Below, piece after piece: positions 1-5,758 of a DNA stretch of 14,302 nucleotides; the first letter of the stretch is position 1; each line of letters starts with the position of its first letter. The notes beneath the pieces were generated by a model. The model made no database searches. It saw nothing but the letters and a program-made list of their open reading frames with translations, and was not told the origin of the DNA. Made by a program: the position numbers and the translations under genes. The DNA comes from Faecalicatena fissicatena (GTDB taxonomy: Bacteria > Bacillota > Clostridia > Lachnospirales > Lachnospiraceae), in NCBI GenBank assembly GCA_001028025.1, contig LDAQ01000122.1, positions 1-14,302 on the forward strand. Reading direction: 5' to 3'.

Positions 1-94
1 AAAACTGCGGAAACTCAAGAACAGTTCCAATTGACACACCTGCATACTTTGCTACTTGAGTGATCGTTGTTTTTTCTTTTTTTATTGCTGCCAT
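1..94 (-). pseudogene. LacI/GalR-family transcriptional regulator, 5' end only, probably frameshifted
   Basis: Reading leftward from an ATG at 94, the first 23 or so residues are a textbook LacI N-terminal helix-turn-helix (TITQVAKYAGVSIGTV, following a lysine-rich start). The family normally continues GTV-S-x-V-L-N. Here the frame instead reads LEFPQF. Skipping eight bases (12-19) restores S-A-V-L in a new frame, so an 8-base insertion has probably broken the recognition region. An AGAGG ribosome binding site lies at 101-105, six bases before the ATG. The gene runs off the left edge, so ligand, full length and later repairs cannot be seen. In the family such proteins are DNA-binding repressors with a sugar-binding C-terminal domain. 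If the frameshift is real this copy is inactive or makes only a short peptide. Family assignment is firm; the pseudogene call is an inference from 94 bases. Confidence 0.6.
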
Positions 95-115
95 TCCATA
101 CCTCTATGCTAAAAT

Positions 116-127
116 TGAAACGTTTCA
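116..127. promoter_or_regulatory. LacI-family operator palindrome
   Basis: TGAAACGTTTCA is a perfect 12-base palindrome with a central CG, the usual form of LacI/GalR-family operators. It lies just downstream of the predicted start of transcription (about 132) and upstream of the ribosome binding site. A protein bound there would block the regulator's own promoter, so autorepression is the natural reading. The operator remains intact even though the regulator looks broken. Confidence 0.7.
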
Positions 128-138
128 TTTATAAATGG

Positions 139-168
139 ATTATAACTCTTTATGCATTATTCTGTCAA
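139..168 (-). promoter_or_regulatory. sigma-A promoter of the LacI-family gene
   Basis: On the minus strand a perfect -35 box TTGACA (163-168) and a perfect -10 box TATAAT (139-144) are separated by 18 bases. Transcription would start near 132, giving a leader of about 38 nt ahead of the regulator's ATG at 94. Confidence 0.8.
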
Positions 169-254
169 TAAGCTTTTTGATTTTATCCATTATTCACAAT
201 ATTTTCTAATATTTTTTAGTAGTTATTACTATATAAAATGAAACAGAGGACCTC

Positions 255-866
255 TCAAGCCCTCCGCTTCTTTGCCTTCGCCTTACAATAAATCACCGCT
301 ATAACCGTACTCACCGCCGTAGCCACTATCCCTGCCCCCACGATTCCCGCCGGGTTCACGCTCCCGTACTGGCTCCTGTAGGCAATCACATTTACCGGTA
401 TCAGCTGCAGTGAAGAGATATTCATAATCAAAAACGTACACATCTCATCCGAAGCCACCCCCGGCTTCACCGTCTTAATCCCCTTCTGCCTTCTCTCCTT
501 CTCCAGATCAGCCAGCGCAGCCATCCCCTGCAGCCCCGCAGGAGTTGCCGCCCAGCCCAGGCCAAGAAAATTTGCAATGAAGTTAGTGGTAATATAATCA
601 TTTGCCTTATGCTGCTCCGGTATATCAGGAAACAGAAAACGGATCAGCGGACGCAGCTTTTTAGAAGCTATCTCAATGATACCTGCCCTGGTTGCGATCT
701 CCATCATCCCGACCCAAAAAGACATAACCCCCATCATCGTGATGCACAAGGTTACCGCCTCCTTTGCAGAGTCCAGAGCCGCATTTGTGATATCCGGCAT
801 TTTTCCGTTAAAAGCCCCGAAAATGACGCCGATTATAATCATTCCCGCCCATAAGTAATTCAGCAT
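255..866 (-). CDS. spmA: Spore maturation protein A (SpmA), nucleoside-recognition/Gate-domain membrane protein
   Basis: This 203-residue membrane protein matches SpmA in length and sequence style. Hydrophobic segments lie near residues 2-19, 37-63, 91-112, 141-161 and 172-193, with the conserved polar turn NFLGLGWAATPAGLQGMAAL around residues 99-118, typical of the Gate family. In B. subtilis SpmA and SpmB together are needed for dehydration of the spore core; they act in the forespore/mother-cell membranes and their transported substrate is unknown. The start is supported by AGGAGGG about seven bases before the ATG. The unusual point is context: its usual partner spmB is not directly downstream but about 3.1 kb away on the opposite strand (3985-4509). 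No convincing terminator follows the stop; 181-254 is AT-rich with only weak dyads. Confidence 0.92.
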   Translation of the reverse strand: MLNYLWAGMIIIGVIFGAFNGKMPDITNAALDSAKEAVTLCITMMGVMSFWVGMMEIATRAGIIEIASKKLRPLIRFLFPDIPEQHKANDYITTNFIANFLGLGWAATPAGLQGMAALADLEKERRQKGIKTVKPGVASDEMCTFLIMNISSLQLIPVNVIAYRSQYGSVNPAGIVGAGIVATAVSTVIAVIYCKAKAKKRRA

Positions 867-892
867 ATGTTCCCTCCTAAAATATTTTTATT

Positions 893-942
893 TTTTCATA
901 TTATTATGTGATTTATATGATAGAATAGTAACAATGCTATCA
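893..942 (+). promoter_or_regulatory. Divergent spmA/diguanylate cyclase control region with candidate promoter and dyad
   Basis: In the 100 bases between the two divergent genes, TTTTCA (893-898) and TATGAT (916-921) are 17 bases apart and could serve the cyclase gene as a weak sigma-A promoter. A 6-base inverted repeat, TGATAG (918-923) and CTATCA (937-942), overlaps its -10 box and start site and could be a protein-binding site. Both are modest matches in AT-rich sequence. Confidence 0.3.
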
Positions 943-967
943 GTATATTTTATCGGGGGTTATGATT

Positions 968-2044
968 ATGATTCCATACAGTAACTTTTTTATAGAGAAC
1001 TATAATACATATTATGAGGATATTGCTGAGAGAAATCTGAAAAGTCTGAGGCTTATAACGACGCTTGGTTTTGTTATGGGCATTCCGCTCATTCTGCTCA
1101 GCCTGTTTATGGATAACTTCATGAATGCAACTATCCCCTATACAATTATTTTTGTAGTTTCCGCCTTTCTGAATATTCTGGCGAAAACATATCTAAAATC
1201 GCATAAAAAACTCATACCTGCTGCCCTCTATACGATGAGCGCTGTTATGCTAAGTGTATCCGTCTATCTCGGTACCATCGTGCAGCCGGAACTGAACGCA
1301 GTGACATTCATTGTATTCCTCGTGGGACTCCCCCTGTTTATTATAGATATCCCATCCCGGAGCTGTATGTTTATGGGGATTTTCTGTGTGATTTTCTGTA
1401 TTTTAACCAAAGTATACAAGACGCCTTACCTGGCTTCTTATGATATTATGAATACGGTGGTTTTTTATCTGCTTAGTATTTTTACTTTACATCAGTTCAA
1501 CTACCTCAATTTCCGGCAGATTATGACAAATAACATCCTGGAAATCCAAAGAGATACGGATAAACTGACCGGGCTATGGAACCGCGGTTTCTGCGAGAGA
1601 AAAATCACTTCCTATCTGTCTATGCCCAATGCACAGGGTGCTCTTTTAGTGATCGACATTGACAATTTTAAGCTGGTCAATGATTCCAGGGGACATGACT
1701 GCGGCGATATCGTACTTAAAAAAGTAGGTGCCGTACTGCAGGATACCTTCCGTTCTACGGATATCATGGGGCGGATCGGGGGAGATGAATTTATGATATT
1801 TCTGCCCGGCTGCTCAAACGATGACCTCCCCCGGGACCGTATTGTCCGTTTTCTTGAAAATATTAATGACATTAATACAGCCGCAGACAACGATCTGCCC
1901 CAAATCGGGGCCAGTATTGGAATCGCCCTGGCCCCTCATGACGGAACTTCTTTTAGAGAGCTGTTCAAGCATGCGGATCAGGCTCTGTACCTTTCAAAGG
2001 AAAATGGCAAGAATCAATATGCTTTCTATCATATTCTGCCCTAA
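968..2044 (+). CDS. Membrane-bound diguanylate cyclase (GGDEF domain)
   Basis: Product of about 358 residues that should make cyclic di-GMP from two GTP. The N-terminal half has about six hydrophobic segments between residues 30 and 180, a membrane sensor without a clear named domain. The C-terminal half is a GGDEF domain starting at DKLTGLWNR, with the magnesium-binding DIDNFK, an intact GGDEF motif (residues 273-277 counted from the ATG at 962) and an RSTD motif exactly five residues before it, which matches the inhibitory I-site. The cyclase therefore looks active and product-inhibited. The start at 968 is preferred because GGGGG at 955-959 is eight bases upstream; the in-frame ATG at 962 is only two bases from it. 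The stop overlaps the stop of the converging DUF885 gene by four bases. No EAL or HD-GYP domain is attached. Confidence 0.9.
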   Translation: MIPYSNFFIENYNTYYEDIAERNLKSLRLITTLGFVMGIPLILLSLFMDNFMNATIPYTIIFVVSAFLNILAKTYLKSHKKLIPAALYTMSAVMLSVSVYLGTIVQPELNAVTFIVFLVGLPLFIIDIPSRSCMFMGIFCVIFCILTKVYKTPYLASYDIMNTVVFYLLSIFTLHQFNYLNFRQIMTNNILEIQRDTDKLTGLWNRGFCERKITSYLSMPNAQGALLVIDIDNFKLVNDSRGHDCGDIVLKKVGAVLQDTFRSTDIMGRIGGDEFMIFLPGCSNDDLPRDRIVRFLENINDINTAADNDLPQIGASIGIALAPHDGTSFRELFKHADQALYLSKENGKNQYAFYHILP

Positions 2045-3792
2045 TCGGCAGGCATTTTCCACATGTATTCTTCCACGAGTGCAAAAGGCGCGGGTCCTAC
2101 CGACAGCACTGCCTCGTGGAATTCCTTTTGTGAGAAATCACTGTTTTTCTTTTCTGCCCATTCTTTTTTCAACTCCAAAAATTCTACGTACCCAATGTAA
2201 TATTTCAGATAATTTCCCGGAGAACCGATAATCAGCTCATAAATCCGTTCTATAGTCTTTGCGTCCTTAATTCCATAATTTTTGAAAAATGAGACGGTAT
2301 CAATCCTGCTCCATCCATCATAATGTATCCCCATATCCGCAAGGGCATAGAGCCCCAGTATGATAGAGCTGTTTTTCTGCAGCAGTGTGGCCTGTTCTTT
2401 GCTTAAGGAGGATAAATAGTAGCTGCACATTTCTGCATAGGTGGCCCATCCCTCCACGTATCCGCCAAAATTAAAGATGCTTCTCAAAGGATCCGGATCC
2501 GTTCCGGCATAGTATACAGTCTGATACAGATGTCCCGGATACCCCTCATGGGCAAGCGTGGTATAGAGTGTGAGGTTATTGCTCATATGAGACTGATTGA
2601 CATAAATTACATTTTCCTCTGTATTATCGATGGCCGGTATCATGTAAAATGCAGGACTCAGATGTTCTTCCATAGCCTCCGGCACATATTTAACCTGTGT
2701 CACCGTCTCCGGCGGCTCAGGAAAAGCGCCTCCGGTCTTATTCTCCAGTTCATTCAGTATCGTAACGGGATTATTATCCTCCATAGCTGCGGTCTCTTTT
2801 GCCTGGCTTCCCGCAATATTGAGTACCTTCTCCATAGCCTCCAGATCAGAGATAATCTGCCGCCTTGTCATGTCCTCCAGTTCCGGCACCGTCTTTTTTG
2901 AACCCGTAGATTCCGCCACTACCTGTTCATAGTATGCCTTTCCATCGGGCAGGTGGCAAAGCCCCTCCTCATTTTTTCCGCTTCCTTTTAAAGACTGTAC
3001 AGCCGAAATCAACTGATTATATGCGGGAAGGACATAGCTTTGAAGCATCTGCGCATTTCTTTTTATATATCTGCTCTGGGCCTCTGTTGAAAGTCCCAGC
3101 TGCCCGATCCGCTCCACAAAAGTAGATACCAGATAATTACTCTCCCCCATTTCCATAAATGCAGTACACTGCGAAATCACCGTATCCGCTGCGTAATCTG
3201 CCATAAACAGGCCCGCCGCCGATTTTTCTTTTTCAAATGCAATAAGCGACTCAAAATATTCGGGAGTTGTCTTCATCAAATTCAAATATGTATCCACATC
3301 TTCCTCATTATAAAACTGATATTCCGACAAGAGGACCGGCAGCTGTGTCTGAATCCCGCTGACCAGGCCAAGAGGCTCTTCGTACAGAAGGTAACCTGCA
3401 TTTTCTTCTGCCATTTGCAGATAATAGTCCAGGACATCGTAGGTCAACTGGTTCTGCACTGAAAGATTGTCATAGGAAAACGTTTTAAGCGCTGCCCGGA
3501 GATTTTCCAATGAAGCCGCTGTTCCTTTAGAATCTGTAGTAAAACTACCAAAAGTAACAGGCGCCGCCTTGATTCCATATTTCTCCGGTTCCTTCAATGA
3601 ATAATGCAGACTGATCGAATTTGAGGAAACCTCCTGACAGAATACTTCTTTTGTAAATGACTGAAATGTTTTATTCTGGCTGGTATTTGTGCTGAAGCTG
3701 CACCCGGTAAACAGAAGGGCCGCTGCTGTACTGATTGTAAGACACACGGCAAGAAGCCGTTTTCTGATATGTTTGGGAATTAGAGATGACAT
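2041..3792 (-). CDS. DUF885-family lipoprotein, predicted zinc metallopeptidase
   Basis: A 583-residue exported protein. It begins with a lipoprotein signal: basic residues, a hydrophobic stretch and the lipobox LFTGC with the lipidated cysteine at 31, so it should sit on the outer face of the membrane. The C-terminal half carries the DUF885 signature HEGYPGH (residues 415-421) followed by GYVEGWATYAEM, where E447 is a likely third metal ligand. This is the gluzincin-like arrangement of the family, whose members are thought to be metal-dependent peptidases or carboxypeptidases; the substrate is not known. Length fits the family. GGGGGAG five bases before the ATG supports the start. It lies between spmA and spmB, so a link to sporulation is possible but unproven. 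Its TAG stop interlocks with the TAA of the converging cyclase gene in the four bases CTAA, leaving no room for a terminator. Confidence 0.88.
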   Translation of the reverse strand: MSSLIPKHIRKRLLAVCLTISTAAALLFTGCSFSTNTSQNKTFQSFTKEVFCQEVSSNSISLHYSLKEPEKYGIKAAPVTFGSFTTDSKGTAASLENLRAALKTFSYDNLSVQNQLTYDVLDYYLQMAEENAGYLLYEEPLGLVSGIQTQLPVLLSEYQFYNEEDVDTYLNLMKTTPEYFESLIAFEKEKSAAGLFMADYAADTVISQCTAFMEMGESNYLVSTFVERIGQLGLSTEAQSRYIKRNAQMLQSYVLPAYNQLISAVQSLKGSGKNEEGLCHLPDGKAYYEQVVAESTGSKKTVPELEDMTRRQIISDLEAMEKVLNIAGSQAKETAAMEDNNPVTILNELENKTGGAFPEPPETVTQVKYVPEAMEEHLSPAFYMIPAIDNTEENVIYVNQSHMSNNLTLYTTLAHEGYPGHLYQTVYYAGTDPDPLRSIFNFGGYVEGWATYAEMCSYYLSSLSKEQATLLQKNSSIILGLYALADMGIHYDGWSRIDTVSFFKNYGIKDAKTIERIYELIIGSPGNYLKYYIGYVEFLELKKEWAEKKNSDFSQKEFHEAVLSVGPAPFALVEEYMWKMPAD

Positions 3793-3818
3793 AGGAACTC
3801 CCCCGAAGTCTTTGTTTC

Positions 3819-3847
3819 ATATTATGTGGAAAAAGCCGCTGTTATGC
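3819..3847 (-). promoter_or_regulatory. Candidate sporulation sigma-E-type promoter for the DUF885 gene
   Basis: On the minus strand GCATAAC (3841-3847) and CATAATAT (3819-3826) are 14 bases apart. Compared with the B. subtilis sigma-E consensus KMATATT-N14/15-CATACAMT this is 5 of 7 and 6 of 8 matches with correct spacing. Transcription would start near 3812, 20 bases before the ATG. No good sigma-A alternative was found. The match is suggestive only. Confidence 0.35.
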
Positions 3848-3984
3848 TAATGCCAGATATTCACGCTGTTTTTACTACACGTCCTTACAGGCAGATCTGT
3901 TGCAGAACTACAGAATAAGGTATTGTTTCCGGAGGATAAGCATATAAATAAAACAATCATAATACATATTGCTGAGGTACATTT

Positions 3985-4509
3985 ATGCAGTTTTTTCTGT
4001 ATATAACAGATTTCATTGTGCCGTTTATCATCCTGGCCATCGTTACTTACGGCATACTCATGAGGACCAATGTTTACGATAACTTTATCAAAGGGGCCAA
4101 AAGCGGTTTCTTTACCGTCATCAAAATCATGCCAACCCTGATCGGACTCATGGTCGCCGTAGGAATCCTGCGCGCCTCCGGATTTCTGGACTTCCTGTCA
4201 TCAATCATCGGTCATTTTACCACATACATTGGTTTCCCCGGAGAACTCGTGCCTCTCACCATCGTAAAAATGTTCTCGTCCTCCGCCGCCACCGGACTAC
4301 TCCTGGACATCTTCAAAGAATACGGAACCGACTCCCGGCTCGGGCTCATCGCCTCCATATCCATGGCATGTACAGAAACTATTTTCTATACCATGAGCGT
4401 TTATTTTATGACCGCAAAAATCAAAAAAACGAGGTATACACTCACCGGAGCCCTCCTGGCAACCTTAGCCGGACTGGTAGCAAGCGTCTTCCTCGCCGGA
4501 ATGATGTAA
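3985..4509 (+). CDS. spmB: Spore maturation protein B (SpmB)
   Basis: A 174-residue membrane protein with SpmB length and hallmarks: the opening hydrophobic segment at residues 5-25, then YDNFIKGAKSGFFTVIKIMP, a segment around 46-66, PGELVPLTIVKMFSSSAATG in the middle, and MACTETIFYTMSVYFM near residue 130. It partners SpmA in spore core dehydration in B. subtilis. GAGGT seven bases before the ATG supports the start. The gene stands alone on the plus strand: spmA is upstream but on the other strand, with two unrelated genes between. Flipping the block from about 250 to about 3980 would place the end of spmA just ahead of spmB in the usual order. The stop codon is part of the following palindrome. 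Confidence 0.92.
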   Translation: MQFFLYITDFIVPFIILAIVTYGILMRTNVYDNFIKGAKSGFFTVIKIMPTLIGLMVAVGILRASGFLDFLSSIIGHFTTYIGFPGELVPLTIVKMFSSSAATGLLLDIFKEYGTDSRLGLIASISMACTETIFYTMSVYFMTAKIKKTRYTLTGALLATLAGLVASVFLAGMM

Positions 4510-4526
4510 AGGGGTCTGACCCCTTT
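4508..4526 (+). terminator. Palindromic terminator-like element after spmB (GGGGTC/GACCCC)
   Basis: AAAGGGGT and ACCCCTTT form an 8-base-pair stem around the loop CTG, beginning inside the spmB stop codon. The U-tract after it is poor. A near-identical palindrome lies at 5326-5350. Confidence 0.6.
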
Positions 4527-4590
4527 GCGCTCCGTTTTCTGAATATTCTGAACTTTTAATGAAATCTCGTCTAAAAAAGTCCCCCCCCCT

Positions 4591-4619
4591 TTGCATTGGC
4601 TTACGGTATGTGCTAAAAT
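4591..4619 (+). promoter_or_regulatory. Promoter of the degenerate ABC ATPase gene
   Basis: TTGCAT (4591-4596) and TAAAAT (4614-4619) are 17 bases apart and the -10 box is preceded by TGC, an extended -10. Transcription would start near 4626, just before the AGCGGAGG ribosome binding site. This shows that the open frame upstream of 4648 is not coding. A run of nine C residues (4581-4589) sits directly ahead of the -35 box. Confidence 0.6.
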
Positions 4620-4647
4620 TGTGGTAAGAGAAAGCGGAGGTGTTGCT

Positions 4648-5319
4648 ATGGCAAGCGTGACTTTTAAGAATTTAAATAAAACATATCCTAATGGATTTAT
4701 ATCCGTTAAGAACGTATCTCTCCATATAGAAGATGGAGAATTCGTTACTTTTCACGGCCCCAGCGGCTGCGGAAAGTCCACTATTCTCCGCATGATTGGA
4801 GGACTGGAGGATATTACCTCAGGTGAGATATACCTCGGTGGTGATCTTCTTAATGACATTCTCCCAAGGGACAGAAGCCTGGCAATGGCCTTCCAGAATT
4901 ATGTCCTGTATTCCTATTTCAATGTTTACGATAATATGGCACTTGGCCTCCGTCTCCGCAACCTCCCGCGCGGAGTGATCGATTCCCGCGTTAAGACGGC
5001 TGCCGATTTTCTTGGTATTGGTAATATGCTTGATAAAAAAATAAAGTCTATCTCCGATGAGGCCAGACAGAAGGTCGCACTTGGACGTGCTGTCGTATGC
5101 CACCCCAAAGTTCTTCTTGTGGATGAAGATTTTGCCAGACAGAATGAACAGCGGCGTATGGAGATGATTGAAGATATTCAGAAGATAAATAAAGTGCTTG
5201 GAATAACCGTGTTGTATGTGACTAATGATTATGACGAAGCCCTGACAATGGGAAACCGGGTTATAATTATGAAAGACGGAGAGATCACAGAAATCAGAGA
5301 GCATCTCAGAGGGATTTGA
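4648..5319 (+). CDS. Truncated, degenerate sugar-ABC-type ATPase domain (MsmK/UgpC-like), probably not an active transporter ATPase
   Basis: A 223-residue protein resembling the nucleotide-binding domain of MsmK/UgpC sugar transporters. An intact Walker A (GPSGCGKST, residues 37-45) and Q-loop (AFQNYVLY, Q83) are present, as is a Walker B with D159 and E160 (VLLVDE). What is lost is striking: the LSGGQ signature is replaced by ISDEARQ (135-141), the D-loop SNLDA by FARQNE (162-167), and the switch histidine by N193 (VTNDYDEAL). The C-terminal TOBE/regulatory domain, giving about 370 residues in the family, is absent. The protein can plausibly bind ATP but should not form a normal hydrolytic dimer. 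No permease or binding protein is nearby. The start at 4648 has GGAGGTG eight bases upstream and a promoter just before it; a longer frame from 4591 overlaps that promoter. The frame is clean, so it is not an ordinary pseudogene; a regulatory or scaffold role is possible. Confidence 0.8.
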   Translation: MASVTFKNLNKTYPNGFISVKNVSLHIEDGEFVTFHGPSGCGKSTILRMIGGLEDITSGEIYLGGDLLNDILPRDRSLAMAFQNYVLYSYFNVYDNMALGLRLRNLPRGVIDSRVKTAADFLGIGNMLDKKIKSISDEARQKVALGRAVVCHPKVLLVDEDFARQNEQRRMEMIEDIQKINKVLGITVLYVTNDYDEALTMGNRVIIMKDGEITEIREHLRGI

Positions 5320-5325
5320 AAAAAG

Positions 5326-5350
5326 AAAAAAGGGGGCAGACCCCTTTTTT
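5326..5350. terminator. Strong bidirectional terminator after the ABC ATPase gene
   Basis: AAAAAAGGGG (5326-5335) and CCCCTTTTTT (5341-5350) form a perfect 10-base-pair stem around the loop GCAGA. The arms supply an A-tract and a U-tract, so it should work in both directions. It is the second copy of the GGGG-loop-CCCC palindrome seen at 4508-4526. Confidence 0.85.
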
Positions 5351-5387
5351 CGCAACTTTTCCGTTTCTCAATATAAATCTGCAAATG

Positions 5388-5421
5388 AAAAGGCGCATTA
5401 CATAATATGCAATACGCCCTT
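5388..5421 (-). terminator. Terminator of the candidate ncRNA
   Basis: On the minus strand AAGGGCGTATTGCAT (5421-5407) and ATGTAATGCGCCTTT (5402 region, 5403-5389) pair over 15 positions, with three G-U pairs, around the loop ATT. TTTTCATTT follows. There is no U-tract on the plus side, so the direction is minus. Confidence 0.7.
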
Positions 5422-5599
5422 ACACAGTTCAATCCAAGTCTGATGCTGTATACTCCGAAGCTTCCCTTCATGCTGTGCATGGATGTCTGATCTGCTGTCT
5501 ATCCCCGATGTCTAACCTGATGCCTGTCTATAATGTCTGCCCCGCTGCCTTACACGCTGTGTATCCAGAATGTCCTGTCCGGAGGTCTTAAAAGAGAAA

Positions 5600-5642
5600 G
5601 GACTGCCGCAGAATGCGGCGCCTTAGTCTGCCTGGTTTTTTT
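5600..5642. terminator. GC-rich hairpin, possible terminator or attenuator
   Basis: GCCGCA (5605-5610) and TGCGGC (5614-5619) pair around GAA. On the plus strand GGACT (5600-5604) can also pair with AGTCT (5625-5629), followed six bases later by seven T residues (5636-5642), so it could end plus-strand transcripts. On the minus strand AAGG/CCTT extends the stem and CTCTTTT follows, so it could also stop the ncRNA early. Confidence 0.4.
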
Positions 5643-5655
5643 GAACTTGTAATTT

Positions 5656-5684
5656 ATTCTATACTTCCCTTCCTCAATCGTCAA
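5656..5684 (-). promoter_or_regulatory. Promoter of the candidate ncRNA
   Basis: On the minus strand TTGACG (5679-5684) and TAGAAT (5656-5661) are exactly 17 bases apart, five of six matches each. It lies just downstream of the end of rsmI and points away from it, with no ORF in its path, which is what suggests an RNA gene. Confidence 0.65.
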
Positions 5685-5758
5685 TGTGACAATTTTCTAA
5701 AATTGAGGTGGAAATTTTTAATCTCTATGTCTATACTGACTAATCTTTAACAAAGTAG

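Larger units (their letters stand above)
5385..5652 (-). ncRNA. Candidate structured non-coding RNA of about 265 nt
   Basis: This 439-base gap (5320-5758) has no credible ORF, but the minus strand has a complete transcription unit: promoter at 5656-5684, start near 5649 and terminator at 5388-5421. The two ends pair: TTACAAGTTCAA (5652-5641) with TTGAACTGTGTAA (5432-5420), 12 base pairs with one bulge, continued inward by CCAGG (5635-5631) with CTTGG (5438-5434). Inside are GCCGCA/TGCGGC around a 3-nt loop (5605-5619), CCGGA/TCTGG (5565-5582), TACAC/GTGTA with loop AGC (5551-5563) and CATGC/GCATG with loop ACA (5469-5481). I see no signature of tmRNA, RNase P RNA or SRP RNA. A 6S-type RNA is conceivable from the end-to-end helix. 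Alternatively it is the long 3' untranslated region of the rsmI operon, or the internal hairpin is an early terminator. Confidence 0.5.

Noticed and set aside
181..254. Terminator after spmA
   Set aside because: Only a 4-5 base stem with almost no loop (AGAGG/CCTCT) and AT-rich dyads; not enough to call.
3936..3965. Sigma-E promoter for spmB (GCATAT and CATAATAC)
   Set aside because: The boxes look right but the spacing is 2-3 bases too short, in AT-rich sequence where such matches are common.
4591..4647. N-terminal extension of the ABC ATPase (frame from 4591)
   Set aside because: The extension overlaps a good promoter (4591-4619), has no ribosome binding site and does not match the family start; ATG 4648 does.
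5229..5480. 83-residue minus-strand ORF overlapping the ABC gene end and the candidate RNA
   Set aside because: It crosses two terminators and is antisense to a real gene; the phenylalanine run is just the terminator's T-tract.
5385..5652. Candidate RNA being tmRNA, RNase P RNA or SRP RNA
   Set aside because: None of their conserved cores was seen, for example the GGAAGGAAGCAG loop region of SRP RNA. 6S RNA could not be excluded by eye.
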